Shown one piece after another: positions 51,751 through 63,119 of a DNA stretch of 64,000 bases. Under the pieces are notes generated by a model. It saw only the letters and a program-made list of their open reading frames with translations. It was not told the origin of the DNA and did no database searches. The number at the start of each line of letters is the position of its first letter. The first letter of the stretch is position 1. Source of the stretch: Kluyvera genomosp. 3 (GTDB taxonomy: Bacteria > Pseudomonadota > Gammaproteobacteria > Enterobacterales > Enterobacteriaceae); the NCBI GenBank assembly GCA_002211745.1, contig CP022114.1:4186645-4250644 (forward strand), given 5' to 3'. Both the position numbers and the translations under genes were made by a program.

Positions 51751-51784
51751 ACCCGGACCAGGCCTTGACGCACCTCGTCCGGGT
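51751..51784 (-). terminator. deo operon end hairpin
   Basis: ACCCGGAC (51751-51758) and GTCCGGGT (51777-51784) with a long loop, just after the deoD stop on the minus strand. The T run is weak. Confidence 0.6.
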
Positions 51785-51795
51785 CGATTTACTGC

Positions 51796-52515
51796 TTACT
51801 CCTGGTCGCCCAGCAACACAGATTCCAGCGCGATTTTGATCATGTCGTTGAAGGTCGTCTGACGTTCAGCGGCAGTGGTCTGCTCGTGGGTACGGATGTG
51901 GTCGGACACGGTGCAGATGGTCAGCGCTTTCGCACCGAATTCTGCTGCTACGCCGTAGATACCCGCCGCTTCCATTTCCACGCCCAGTACGCCGTATTTT
52001 TCCATCACGTCGAACATTTCGCCGTCCGGAGAATAGAACAGGTCTGCGGAGAACAGATTGCCCACGCGCGCGTCTACGCCCAGCGCTTTTGCCGCGTCAA
52101 CCGCGTTACGGACCATGTCGAAGTCAGCGATAGCCGCGAAGTCATGATCTTTGAAACGGATACGGTTCACCTTGGAGTCGGTGCAAGCACCCATACCGAT
52201 CACCACGTCACGCAGTTTGACGTCCATGCGCACCGCGCCACAGGAACCTACGCGAATGATTTTCTTCACGCCGAAATCGGTGATCAGCTCTTTGGTGTAG
52301 ATGGAGCAGGACGGGATACCCATGCCGTGGCCCATCACGGAGATCTTACGGCCTTTGTAAGTACCGGTGAAACCTAACATGCCGCGAACGTTGTTCACTT
52401 CACGGACATCTTCGAGGAAAGTCTCAGCAATGTGCTTCGCGCGCAGCGGGTCGCCCGGCATCAGCACGACATCAGCGAAATCGCCCATTTCAGCGTTAAT
52501 ATGTGGGGTAGCCAT
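51796..52515 (-). CDS. deoD: Purine nucleoside phosphorylase DeoD
   Basis: Phosphorolysis of purine (deoxy)nucleosides to base and (deoxy)ribose-1-phosphate. 239 residues, complete, starting [20 protein letters not shown]. Phosphate site in [13 protein letters not shown] and [25 protein letters not shown] and CTVSDHI (catalytic Asp) near the end. Last gene of deoCABD. Confidence 0.98.
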   Translation of the reverse strand: MATPHINAEMGDFADVVLMPGDPLRAKHIAETFLEDVREVNNVRGMLGFTGTYKGRKISVMGHGMGIPSCSIYTKELITDFGVKKIIRVGSCGAVRMDVKLRDVVIGMGACTDSKVNRIRFKDHDFAAIADFDMVRNAVDAAKALGVDARVGNLFSADLFYSPDGEMFDVMEKYGVLGVEMEAAGIYGVAAEFGAKALTICTVSDHIRTHEQTTAAERQTTFNDMIKIALESVLLGDQE

Positions 52516-52572
52516 CGTAATATCCTTTATTTTTTAAATAGACGAAGGCGGGAAATCCTCCCGCCCAAATAC

Positions 52573-53829
<1,257 letters not shown>

Positions 53830-53845
53830 TCAGATCAGTATATCG

Positions 53846-55167
53846 CTATTCGGTAATACGACGATAGACTGTCGGTGTAATTTCTGGGCTTTATCGTCCA
53901 GTTTAATTGCCGCTTTGACGGCTTTCGCCGCTTCCTGCCAGCTTGATTCATCTTTCGCATGAATCACCGCCAGCGGGCGCTGCCCGTCGATGCTGTCGCC
54001 CAGACGAGCCATGTCGGTAAAGCCGACGCTGTAGTCAATGGTGTCAGACGCCTGACGACGGCCGCCGCCCATAGAAACCACCGCCATACCCAGCGCGCGG
54101 GTGTCCATCGCGCTAACGAAACCTTCAGTATCAGCATAGACAGCTTTGCTCAGCATCGCCGTTGGCAGATATTTCGCATAGTTTTCAACGAAGTCAGTCG
54201 GCCCTTTCTGCGCTGCAACCATCCGGCCAAAGATCTCCGCCGCTTTACCGTTATCCAGTACCGCCTGCAGTTTGGCACGCGCTTCGGCGTCGTCTTTCGC
54301 CAGCTTACCGGAGATCAGCATCTCCACGCACAGCGCCATCGTGACGTCGAACAGACGCGGGTTGCGATAAACACCTGTCAGGAACTGCACGGCTTCACGT
54401 ACTTCCACCGCATTACCCGCGCTGGAGGCCAGCACCTGATTCATGTCGGTCAGCAGCGCCGTGGTTTTGACGCCTGCGCCATTGGAAACGCCGACGATGG
54501 CTTCCGCCAGCGCCGCAGAGAGTTCGTAGGTCGGCATAAACGCACCGCTGCCGACTTTCACATCCATCACCAGCGCGTCCAGACCTTCCGCCAGTTTTTT
54601 GGCGAGGATGGAAGCGGTGATCAGCGGGATGGAGTCCACCGTCGCGGTAATGTCGCGGGTGGCATAAAAACGTTTGTCCGCCGGTGCGAGCGAGCTGGTC
54701 TGTCCAATAATCGCCACACCCACGTCTTTAATAATTTCACGGAAACGGTTGTCGTCCGGGAAGATGTCGAAGCCCGGAATGGCTTCCAGTTTGTCGAGCG
54801 TGCCGCCGGTATGGCCGAGGCCGCGACCGGAGATCATCGGAATATAGCCACCGCAGGCCGCTACCATCGGGCCAAGCATCAGCGAAGTAACGTCGCCGAC
54901 GCCGCCGGTAGAGTGCTTGTCGACAATCGGGCCGTTGAGGTTGAGGCTCTTCCAGTCCAGGACGGTGCCTGAATCTCGCATCGCCATGGTCAGCGAGACA
55001 CGCTCCGGCATGCTCATATCATGGAAGAAAATGGTCATCGCCAGCGCGGCAATCTGCCCTTCAGAGATGGTATTGTCGCGAATGCCGTTGATAAAGAAAC
55101 GGATTTCTTCATCACTCAGCGCCAGGCCATCACGTTTTTTGCGAATAATTTCTTGAGCGAGAAACAA
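53846..55167 (-). CDS. deoA: Thymidine phosphorylase DeoA (hidden frameshift at the end)
   Basis: Splits thymidine and deoxyuridine with phosphate. [18 protein letters not shown] signature and [20 protein letters not shown]. The raw frame runs to 53830 and gives 445 residues, but its last 20 residues do not fit the family. If the C run near 53910 is one base short, the end reads [16 protein letters not shown] and stops at 53846-53848, giving 440 residues exactly as in E. coli. The gene looks intact in the raw sequence but is not. Confidence 0.95.
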
Positions 55168-55207
55168 GGTACCCTCCTTTGGAGTTAATAGCGAGGCTGC
55201 GGGATGC

Positions 55208-55319
55208 CCCTCACCCTAGCCCTCTCCCCGTGGGGAGAGGGAACCGTATGACATCGTTTGTCTGTCATGACGTTACCCGGTTTTCTCCCTCTCCCTTCCA
55301 GGGAGAGGGCGGGTGAGGG
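55208..55319. repeat. Palindromic repeat between deoC and deoA
   Basis: Outer arms CCCTCACCC (55208-55216) and GGGTGAGGG (55311-55319). Inside are two more hairpins, CCCTCTCCCC / GGGGAGAGGG and CCCTCTCCCT / AGGGAGAGGG. The motif is a familiar dispersed enterobacterial intergenic repeat. It stands inside the deo operon transcript and could affect the deoC to deoA message ratio. Confidence 0.75.
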
Positions 55320-55341
55320 TACACCCGTCGAACATGCAAAC

Positions 55342-56119
55342 TTAGTAGCTGCTTGCGCTCTTACCGTCGCCGTGGCCCAGCGCCTTCAGCAGGCTAGCCA
55401 GCAGAGAAGAAGCGCCGAAGCGGTAGTGACGGGAGTCAGCCCAGTCCGCACCAAACAGTTCGTCTGCGATAGACAGGAACAGCTGCGCGTCTTCTGCGGT
55501 ACGCACGCCGCCAGCAGGCTTGAAGCCCACGGTTTTCTGTACGCCCATATCACGGATCACTTCCATCATGATGCGTGCGCTTTCTGGGGTCGCGTTCACC
55601 GGCACTTTACCGGTAGAGGTTTTGATGAAATCAGCGCCGGCTTTGATAGAGATTTCAGACGCTTTACGAATCAGCGCTTCTTCTTTCAGTTCACCGGTTT
55701 CGATGATAACTTTCAGCAGCACGTTAGCCGCAGCACAGGCGTCTTTACAGGCTTTGACCAGATCAAAACCAACCTGTTCGTTCCGGCGATCAGCGCGCGG
55801 TACGGGAAGACCACGTCAACTTCGTCAGCGCCATAGGCAATCGCCGCGCGGGTTTCCGCCAGAGCAATATCGATATCGTCATTGCCGTGCGGAAGTTAGT
55901 CACGGTGGCAATACGGATGTCAGGCGTTCCCTGCTCTTTCAGCGTTTTACGCGCGATCGGGATGAAACGCGGATAGATGCAGACAGCGGCGGTGTTGCCC
56001 ACCGGCGTTTTCGCCTGATGGCACAGGGCGATCACTTTCGCATCGGTGTCATCTTCGTTCAGGGTGGTTAAGTCCATCAGTTGCAGTGCACGCAGGCTGC
56101 TTGCCTTTAAATCAGTCAT
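55342..56119 (-). CDS. deoC: Deoxyribose-phosphate aldolase DeoC (frame interrupted)
   Basis: Class I aldolase splitting 2-deoxyribose-5-phosphate into glyceraldehyde-3-phosphate and acetaldehyde. Schiff-base lysine in [12 protein letters not shown] (about residue 167), [15 protein letters not shown] near the end, [20 protein letters not shown] at the start. Two breaks, one base short each (near 55785 and 55890); restored length 259, as in E. coli. First gene of deoCABD. Confidence 0.95.
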
Positions 56120-56164
56120 TTTGCTCTCCAACGGCGTATTGCCGTTTAAATCGTTACCTTGCGG

Positions 56165-56260
56165 GTCTGTGATTATTGTAACACCGCCCGCGCTCACACT
56201 TCGACTTTCATCACACTTAGTGAAAACTTCGTACAAATTTGCATAACAACAACGAGATCT
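56165..56260 (-). promoter_or_regulatory. deoP2-type promoter/operator region
   Basis: On the minus strand this stretch has TGTTACAATAATCACA (56168-56183), 12 of 16 matches to the DeoR operator palindrome, preceded by AAGTGTGATGAAAGTCGAAG, which resembles the CRP/CytR part of E. coli deoP2. It lies about 50 bases before deoC. CRP activation with CytR and DeoR repression is inferred. Confidence 0.65.
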
Positions 56261-56376
56261 TAATCAAACTTTGCCACCAAAGATGAGCCATAAAGCACCA
56301 CTTCAACGGCTCGGATCAAAAGATGCCTTCATCGTTTCTCATACACTTCGCGCATCGCTCGTCTGAGGAACTCAAC

Positions 56377-57925
56377 ATGTCCACTTCGCCAGAATCATCA
56401 CTGCTGCAACACTGCCAGCAAATTGTGACAAGCTCCGTGTTATCCCGGAACAAAAACGCCATTTCCTGGCATTAGAAGCCGAGAATGCCCTGCCCTATCC
56501 TGAGCTATCAGAGCAGGCGCAAGCCGCGCTGAGCGAGGGCGTTATCTGCGATATGTTCGAAGGACACGCCCCCTACAAACCGCGCTATGTCCTGCCGGAC
56601 TACGAACGTTTTCTCGCCAACGGCTCCGCATGGCTGGAGCTGGAAGGTGCGCAGGATCTGGACGACGCCCTGTCGCTGCTGACCATCCTGTATCACCATG
56701 TTCCTTCTGTGACGGCGATGCCGGTGTATCTCGGCCATCTTGATGCGTTGCTGTCACCTTATGTTAGAATTCTAACACAAGATGAAATCGATGTTCGAAT
56801 AAAACGTTTCTGGCGCTATCTCGATCGCACGCTGCCCGATGCTTTCACACACGTAAATATTGGCCCGCACGATACGCCGGTTACACGCGCCATTTTACGT
56901 GCCGATGCTGAATTAAAGCAGGTTGCGCCTAATCTAACCTTTATCTACGATCCACAAATTACACCTGACGATCTGCTGTTACAGGTGGCACAAAATATTT
57001 GCGAGTGCAGTAAACCACACATCGCTAACGGCCCGGTGAATGATAAAATATTCACAAAAGGCCAATATGGCATCGTGAGCTGTTACAACTCTCTGCCGAT
57101 CGCCGGCGGCGGCAGCACCCTGGTTCGCATGAATCTGCAGCAGGTTGCCCAACGAAGCGACTCGATTGACGATTTCTTCAGCCGCGTCCTGCCACACTAC
57201 TGCCAGCTGCAAATCGATATCATTGATGCCCGCTGCCGCTTCCTCTACGAGCAGTCTCACTTCTTTGAGAATAGCTTCCTGGTGAGCGAAGGGCTGATAA
57301 GCCCGGACCGTTTTGTACCGATGTTCGGGATCTACTCGCTGGCGGAAGCGGTCAACATCCTGTGTGAACGCGACGGCATTGCCGGGCGCTACGGTAAAGA
57401 TGAACAGGCCAATACGCTGGCTTATCGCATCAGCGCGGCGCTGGCCGAGTTCGTCGCCCAAACGCCAGTGCAGTACGGCTGGCAGCAGCGCGCGCTGCTG
57501 CACGCACAGTCTGGCATCAGCTCCGACACCGGCACCACGCCAGGCGCGCGTCTGCCTTACGGCGATGAACCGGACCCGATTAGTCATCTGCTGGCCGTCG
57601 CACCGCACCATGCGTTCTACGCCGCGGGCATTAGCGACATTCTGACCCTCGATGAAACCGTGAAACGTAACCCGCAGGCGGTGATGCAACTGTGCCTTGG
57701 CGCGTTCAAGGCGGGATGCGTGAATTCAGTGCTAACGTCAGCGGTAACGATCTGGTGCGCGTCACCGGCTATATGGTGCGCCTGTCCGATCTGGAAAAAT
57801 ACCGCGCAGAAGGCTCACGTACCAATACTACCTGGCTCGGTGAAGAAGCCGCGCGTAATACCCGTATTCTGGAACGTCAACCTCGTGTCGTGAGCCATGA
57901 ACAGCAGATGCGCTTTAGTCAGTAA
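56377..57925 (+). CDS. yjjI: Glycyl-radical enzyme-like protein YjjI (frame interrupted)
   Basis: Predicted glycyl-radical enzyme of unknown reaction (DUF3029). The radical-glycine motif is near the C-terminus, NDLVRVTGYMVRLSDLEKY (RVxGY form). ICECSKPHIANGPV and FTKGQYGIVSCYNSLP hold cysteines that may include the thiyl site. Two breaks, one base short each (56444-56446, 57713-57715); restored length 516, exactly as in E. coli. GAGGAA precedes the ATG. Divergent from deoC and overlapping yjjW by 29 bases. Confidence 0.9.
56762..56777. promoter_or_regulatory. DeoR operator (deoO1 type) inside yjjI
   Basis: Perfect 16-base palindrome TGTTAGAATTCTAACA, the DeoR operator of deoP1. Its centre is 594 bases from the centre of the deoP2 operator-like site; in E. 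coli the two deo operators are 599 bases apart and repress by looping. The promoter deoP1 should read leftwards from here through the start of yjjI. Confidence 0.9.
57036..57055. promoter_or_regulatory. Possible third deo operator inside yjjI
   Basis: Inverted repeat GTGAAT (57036-57041) and ATTCAC (57050-57055). Its centre is 276 bases beyond the deoO1 centre; E. coli has an extra DeoR site (deoOE) about 270 bases upstream of deoP1. The match to the DeoR consensus is poor, so this is suggested by position only. Confidence 0.25.
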
Positions 57926-58759
57926 GATTATCCCGTTCTCCTGCGTCGACGGCCGGGCAGCCGCCTGGCCCTGTTCCTGCAGGGCTGCAACCTACGCTGT
58001 AAGAACTGCCACAATCCGTGGACTATGGGGCGCTGCAACGATTGCGGCGAATGCGTGCCGCAGTGTCCGCATCAGGCGCTCAGCCTTGAGGCTGGTCGCG
58101 TGGTGTGGCAACCCGACGTCTGCCAGCAGTGCGATACCTGCCTGCACCTGTGCCCGCAGCAGGCAACGCCGATGGCGCAGTCGATGAGCGTTGAGCAGGT
58201 GATTGAGCACATCAGCAAGGTGGCGCCGTTCATTGAAGGCATTACCGTCAGCGGCGGCGAAGCCACCACTCAACTGCCGTTTGTCTGCGAGCTGTTCGCT
58301 CGCCTGAAGGCCACACCGGCGCTTAATCATCTGACCTGTCTGGTCGACAGCAATGGTGAATTGCCCATCGGCGGCTGGGAAAAGCTGCGTCCGGTGTGTG
58401 ACGGCGTGATGGTCGATTTAAAAGCCTGGGACAATGCCTGTCATCTCGCGCTGACCGGCAGAAGCAACGTGCGGATAAAGCAAAGCATTCAATGGCTGGC
58501 TGAACACGACATGCTGGCTGAACTGCGATTGTTAGTCATTCCCGACCAAACGGATTATCTACAGGAGGCGGAGGCGCTGAGCGGATTTATCGGCGGGCTG
58601 GGTGAGGTGACTATTCGTCTGAACGCTTTTCATGCACATGGCGTTTATGGTGAAGCCAGAACATGGCGTAGCGCCGGGCCGCAGGATATCGAAGCCTTAA
58701 GCCAGGCGCTGCGTGCCGGAGGAATAACGCAAATTATCCCTCCGGCGCTGTACTTATAG
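57897..58759 (+). CDS. yjjW: Glycyl-radical enzyme activating protein YjjW (one frameshift)
   Basis: Radical-SAM activase with CNLRCKNC (CxxxCxxC) near residues 32-39, then a double ferredoxin insert ([12 protein letters not shown] and [12 protein letters not shown]), as in activases of PflE type with extra clusters. [14 protein letters not shown] is the SAM-binding GGE motif. One break at 57953-57954 (one C short); with it restored the protein has 287 residues, exactly as in E. coli. Partner of YjjI. Overlaps the end of the convergent transporter gene by 6 bases. Confidence 0.92.
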
Positions 58760-60029
58760 GGCGAGGAACACGCCGGCAATGGTGGCGCTCATCAGGTTGG
58801 AGAGCGTCCCGGCGGCCACCGCCTTCAGGCCCAACTGGGCAATATCCTGACGGCGCTTCGGCGCCATGCTGCCCAGGCCGCCAATCAGAATGGCAATAGA
58901 CGAGAGGTTAGCAAACCCGCACAGCGCGAAAGAGATAATCGCTTTGGTGTGGTTTGAAATGACCTGTAGCCCTGCTGCCGCCACTTCTGCATCCGCCTTC
59001 AGGTATTCGCCGAAGTTCATGTAGGCCACAAATTCGTTAATCACCAGCTTCTGGCCGATAAACGAGCCTGCTACCGTCGCTTCACTCCACGGTACCCAAT
59101 AACCCACGCCAGCGGCGAGAACACCCAGCCCAGGATCAACTGCAACGACAGTTCCGGGTGGTTGAACCAGCCGCCCACGCCGGACAGGATACCGTTCAGC
59201 AACGCAATCAGCGCGATAAACGCCAGCAGCATTGCGCCCACGTTCAGCGCCAGCTGCATCCCGGATGCCGCGCCCGAGGCCGCGGCGTCCAGCACGTTAG
59301 TTGGAGCATCCGGATCTTTCGAATTCTGCTCCAGCGTAGGGGAATCCTGCGGCGTTTCGGTTTCCGGAACCATAATCTTAGCGAACAGCAGGCCACCCGG
59401 CGCCGCCATAAACGATGCGGCAATCAGGTATTCCAACGGTACGCCCATCTGCGCGTAACCCGCCAACACGGAACCGGCTACCGATGCCAGACCGCCGCAC
59501 ATTACGGCAAACAGCTCAGAACGCGTCATCGTGGCAATGTACGGACGGACAACCAGCGGCGCTTCCGTCTGGCCAACGAAGATGTTCGCAGTCGCAGAAA
59601 GTGATTCGGTACGCGACGTTTTGAGCACCTTGCGCAGGCCGCCCCGAGAATACGGATGACAAACTGCATAATGCCGAGGTAATACAAAACGGCAATCAGC
59701 GAGGAGAAGAAGACGATGACCGGCAGCACGCGCAGCGCAAAGACGAAACCACCGCCGCCAAAGACTTCAAACATCTTGTCGGAGACCAGACCGCCGAACA
59801 GGAAGCCGATCCCTTCGTTGCCGTAAGCGATAACGTTAGCCACGCCTTCCGACATCGCCAACAGCACCTTACGCCCGGCAGGCACATAGAGGATTAATGC
59901 ACCGATGCCCACCTGCAAAAGCCAGGCTCCCAGCACGGTGCGAAGATTGATTGCTTTACGATTACTCGATAGAAGTAAGGCAATGGCGAGCAGCACCACC
60001 ATGCCGATAAGTCCCATGAGGATTTGCAT
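58754..60029 (-). CDS. NupC-family concentrative nucleoside transporter (frame interrupted)
   Basis: Inner-membrane nucleoside:proton symporter of the CNT family. [13 protein letters not shown]-like segment [16 protein letters not shown], then [34 protein letters not shown] (family signature), [10 protein letters not shown] and [18 protein letters not shown]. Two breaks, one base short each (near 59645 and 59093); restored length 425. Paralogue of NupC/NupX (YeiM), not found at this place in E. coli K-12. Beside the deo operon, uptake of nucleosides for degradation is a natural role. Confidence 0.88.
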
Positions 60030-60176
60030 ACAGAGTCCCTGTGTATTGAAAAATATAAAGATTACGGCAAACCAGCGAGGCCGATTATAACGTTCCGCAA
60101 TTATATTTTTCGTTTAATGTCACAGGTTTTTCGCAATAGCGGAGAGTTAATACTCAATAACGAGACCTAAGTCACC

Positions 60177-60955
60177 CTACAAGCCCGAAAAGAGCGACCT
60201 GGTATTCTCGTAAAGGGTATGAGCTATCTGTTGCGGTGATTCCGGGCGCAGCGCACACAGATGCGTAAACACCTCGGCAATGCGCTCGGGGCGATTAGGC
60301 TGCCCTTGATAGCCATTGAGCGGCATATCCGGCGCATCGGTTTCCAGCACCAGCGCCGAAAGCGGCAACCGGGCCATCACGTCACGCGTCTTACTGGCGC
60401 GCGGATACGAAATCGTGCCGCCGACGCCAATTTTATAGCCTAACTGCACAAACCGCTCAGCCTGTTGCAGACTACCGGAAAAACCGTGCACCACCCTGTT
60501 CTCGGCAGGTTGTGCCGCTTCAGATGCAGCGCCAGCTTGTCGTGCGTGCGTCGCGAATGAAGGATTACCGGCAGATCGTAATGTTTGGCTAGCCGCAGCT
60601 GTGCGTCCAGCAGGTACTGCTGGCGTTCAAACTGCGGGTTTTCGCGGTAGAGATCGAGACCAATTTCTCCCACCGCAACCAATTTGGGAGGCTTACGGGA
60701 GAGTTCCACTTCCAGTTGCGCCAGGCTCTCATCGCTATGGCGTTCCACAACAATGGGATGCAGGCCAATCGCGGCATACAAAGAAGGAAAGCGTTCGGCT
60801 AACGCCAGCACACGAGTGAAATTGTCAGCCTCGGTTGCCGGGATCACTATCTTGCTAATACCGGCTGCCGCCGCGCGTTCTATACTGGCCTCTTCATCGC
60901 CGGTAAACGGCGGAAAATCAAAATGGCAATGGGTATCAATGAAGCTGCTGTTCAA
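60177..60955 (-). CDS. yjjV: TatD-family metal-dependent hydrolase YjjV (one frameshift)
   Basis: TIM-barrel hydrolase of the TatD DNase family. FIDTHCHFDFPPF (HxH metal site), VAVGEIGLDLYRENPQFE, LPVILHSRRTHDK, VVHGFSGSLQQAE and VLETDAPDMPL. Starts with TTG at 60955; the yjjU stop overlaps it (TTGA). One break near 60497-60499, one base short; restored length 259, as in E. coli. Confidence 0.92.
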
Positions 60956-62004
60956 GCCAGATCCTCATTATTGAAGAGAGTGTCATTGACGGCGACACGT
61001 CGGACATCGCCGCCGTAGGAATATCGTTTGCGACCGGTAGCGTAGGAATAGACCTCACACCGGGTGAAATATGGCGCGCTAACGGCGGTTTTTCCGCCAA
61101 CAGCTTCCCGATAGTCGCCAGAAAATAGCGACCGCACAAACGCCCTGTTTTGTAATCCTGCCGCAGGCGGGAATACGGCTGCCAAGCGCCATACTCAGCA
61201 ACGGTTTCGGCGGATAGATTTCAAAAATACGCAGATTACCCGGGGATTCTCGATAAATTTCTGGATTTCGGAATAGCTGGTTTCATGGTGTTGCACCAGA
61301 TTCAGCAGCGGCTGCAGGCTACTCTCCCCAGCCAGCGTTCCATTCGTTTAAACCACTGCGGCGTATAGTACATCTGAGATGGCACGGTGCGGATCACCAC
61401 CAGCGTCTTCGCCCCTGCTTTGCTGCTTCGCGCACCGGGATCGCATCGCTCACGCCGCCATCAAAGTAACTAATCCCATCCAGCGCCACGCCGGGCGATA
61501 GAAGCCCGGAATCGCGCTGGACGCCCGAATAATATCGAGCCAGTTATGCCGGGTGGGTGAAAAATAGCTCGGCGTATAGTCATCACTGCGACAGGCGCAG
61601 ATATAAAAGGATTTTCCCAGCTCAAACAGGCGTTCGGCGGTGTCCATTGCCAGCGGCATTTGCCCAGCGGTTGAGCCGACCAGCCAATCCAGGTCAATAA
61701 GGTTGCCACCGCGGACAAAACGAACCGGGTCGAAAAACTCCCGCCGGGTGGTGTAACGCATGATGACTTTACGCCCGTATCCCGGTTGGTTACACAGATA
61801 GGCAGAAATATTCTGCGCCCCCGCCGAGCTGCCATAGTAGAGATCGAAGGGTTGAACTGTGCCCGCATAAACTCATCAAGCACCCTGCGGTGAAGATACC
61901 ACGTTGCCCTCCCCCTCGCAGACCAGCGCCATGCGACCAGGAGTGAAACGCCTCAGCGATAATGGCGCAATATTGCCAAGCGTGACGGGTATACGCTGCC
62001 CCAC
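60952..62004 (-). CDS. yjjU: Patatin-like phospholipase family protein YjjU (nine breaks)
   Basis: Predicted serine lipid acyl hydrolase. In restored frame: oxyanion GGGQRG in VCEGGGQRGIF, nucleophile elbow GSSAGA, RASSAIPGFYRPGV and the catalytic Asp in FDGGVSDAIPV. The end FNNEDLA is identical to that of E. coli. The raw frame is broken at nine places, all one base short in runs of G or C; restoring all gives 353 residues (E. coli 357). It is the most damaged gene here, which fits its many G/C runs. Start GTG at 62004. Confidence 0.85.
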
Positions 62005-62078
62005 CTCTACCTACCTGTTTTTTAGTTCTCAGACTAACAAAGTAGCCTAAATTCGCGTCGGCTAAAACTAATAAATAT

Positions 62079-62104
62079 CCTCCGGCATAGCCGGAGGTTT
62101 TTCT
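62079..62104. terminator. IS200 right-end hairpin
   Basis: 8-bp arms with a 3-base loop (62079-62086 and 62090-62097), followed by five T before a C. May end outside transcription. Confidence 0.75.
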
Positions 62105-62178
62105 TATGCGCCTATAAGGCTCTCTTACCAGCCGCGCCCTAACAGGCGCATACGATCTGACATTTGCATCAGACTTCG

Positions 62179-62636
62179 TTACTTACCGCCCGTAAACGGG
62201 CTGCCCGCATAGGGAATCGATAACTGCTCCCCCATTTTATCCTCTTCAAGCTGGTGCTTTATGTAGTCCTGTATCTTCGCCGTGTTCTTACCCACCGTAT
62301 CGACGTAGTACCCTCTGCACCAGAACTCCCTGTTCCTGTATTTGAATTTCAAATCCCCAAACTGCTCGTAAAGCATCAGGCTGCTTTTCCCTTTCAGATA
62401 TCCCATAAAACCGGACACGCTCATTTTGGGCGGGATTTCCACAAGCATATGGATATGATCTATGCAGCATTCAGCTTCCACAATCCGTACGTTTTTCCAC
62501 TCACATAGCTTTCTCAAAATACTGCCTATTGCTCTACGTTTCTCTCCGTAGAACGCCTGTCTTCGGTATTTCGGCGCAAAAACTATGTGATATTTACAGT
62601 TCCATCGGGTGTGCGCTAAGCTCTTTTCGTCCCCAT
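62179..62636 (-). CDS. tnpA: IS200 transposase TnpA (Y1 HUH; start frameshifted)
   Basis: Single-strand transposase. HIH metal-binding motif in CCIDHIHMLVEIPPK and the catalytic tyrosine region GYYVDTVGKNTAKIQDYI. The ATG at 62636 is followed by a G run one base short (62631-62634 on the plus strand); restoring it gives GDEKSLAHTRWNCKYH and 152 residues, the standard IS200 length. Confidence 0.93.
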
Positions 62637-62640
62637 TGGA

Positions 62641-62708
62641 CCCCTTTTGATTTCTTGTTGGACACTTGCAGTTGCCAGACCGCAAGGTGTTTTAACAAAT
62701 CAAAAGGG
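62641..62708 (-). promoter_or_regulatory. IS200 tnpA leader hairpin
   Basis: CCCTTTTGATTT (from 62642) pairs with AAATCAAAAGGG (to 62708), with inner arms ACACTTGC and GCAAGGTGT. In IS200 such a leader fold hides the tnpA ribosome-binding site, and an antisense RNA (art200) is made from the same part; neither can be shown from sequence alone. Confidence 0.65.
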
Positions 62709-62743
62709 TTTTAATAACTGGCTCAAAGCTGAAAGCTTTCCGG

Positions 62744-62767
62744 AACCCCAGCCTAGCTGGGGTTTTC
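62744..62767. terminator. IS200 left-end terminator
   Basis: AACCCCAGC / GCTGGGGTT with a 3-base loop, followed by TTTT. Shields tnpA from outside transcription. Confidence 0.8.
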
Positions 62768-62830
62768 TGTGCACAATAAAGCCAGTCCGCTGGACTGGCT
62801 TTGATTTCATGCTATTTCGAACGCGATGCT

Positions 62831-62991
62831 CTAGGGCCGTTTACGCCCGGTAAACAGGCTCACCAGGAAGATGATAATCCCACAACAAACACGATTTTCG
62901 CTGCCCATGCAGCGGTACCTGCCAGTCCACCAAATCCTAATGCGGCGGCAATTAACGCGATAACCAGAAATATAATGCCCCAACGAAACAT
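62831..62991 (-). CDS. ytjA: Small membrane protein YtjA (UPF0391, one frameshift)
   Basis: 53-residue inner-membrane protein with two hydrophobic segments ([19 protein letters not shown] and [18 protein letters not shown] in restored frame). GGAGAAG precedes the ATG at 62991. One break at the G run near 62879-62881, one base short; restored length equals that of E. coli YtjA. Function unknown; the family rises in stress conditions, as its neighbour osmY does. Confidence 0.9.
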
Positions 62992-63119
62992 AAGCTTCTC
63001 CTTTACCATAGTTAATGTCGCCCGCTTGCTATGAGCGTCCAGGCCACCCATCGGCACTTTTTTTAGTGTGGTGCACATCTTGTCTCCTGCCAAATTTCAG
63101 GAGACAAGATGACCACTTA

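Larger units (their letters stand above)
62072..62785 (-). mobile_element. IS200-type insertion sequence (ends approximate)
   Basis: Contains one tnpA. On the tnpA-downstream side lies the hairpin CCTCCGGC / GCCGGAGG (62079-62097) followed by a T run. On the upstream side lies AACCCCAGC / GCTGGGGTT (62744-62764), the strong terminator known at the left end of IS200. Total near 710 bases is usual for IS200. Single-strand transposition leaves no target duplication, so the ends cannot be fixed exactly. It sits between yjjU and ytjA. Confidence 0.85.

Noticed and set aside
53959-54972. Long open frame opposite deoA
   Set aside because: Antisense to deoA, Arg/His-rich translation without family features.
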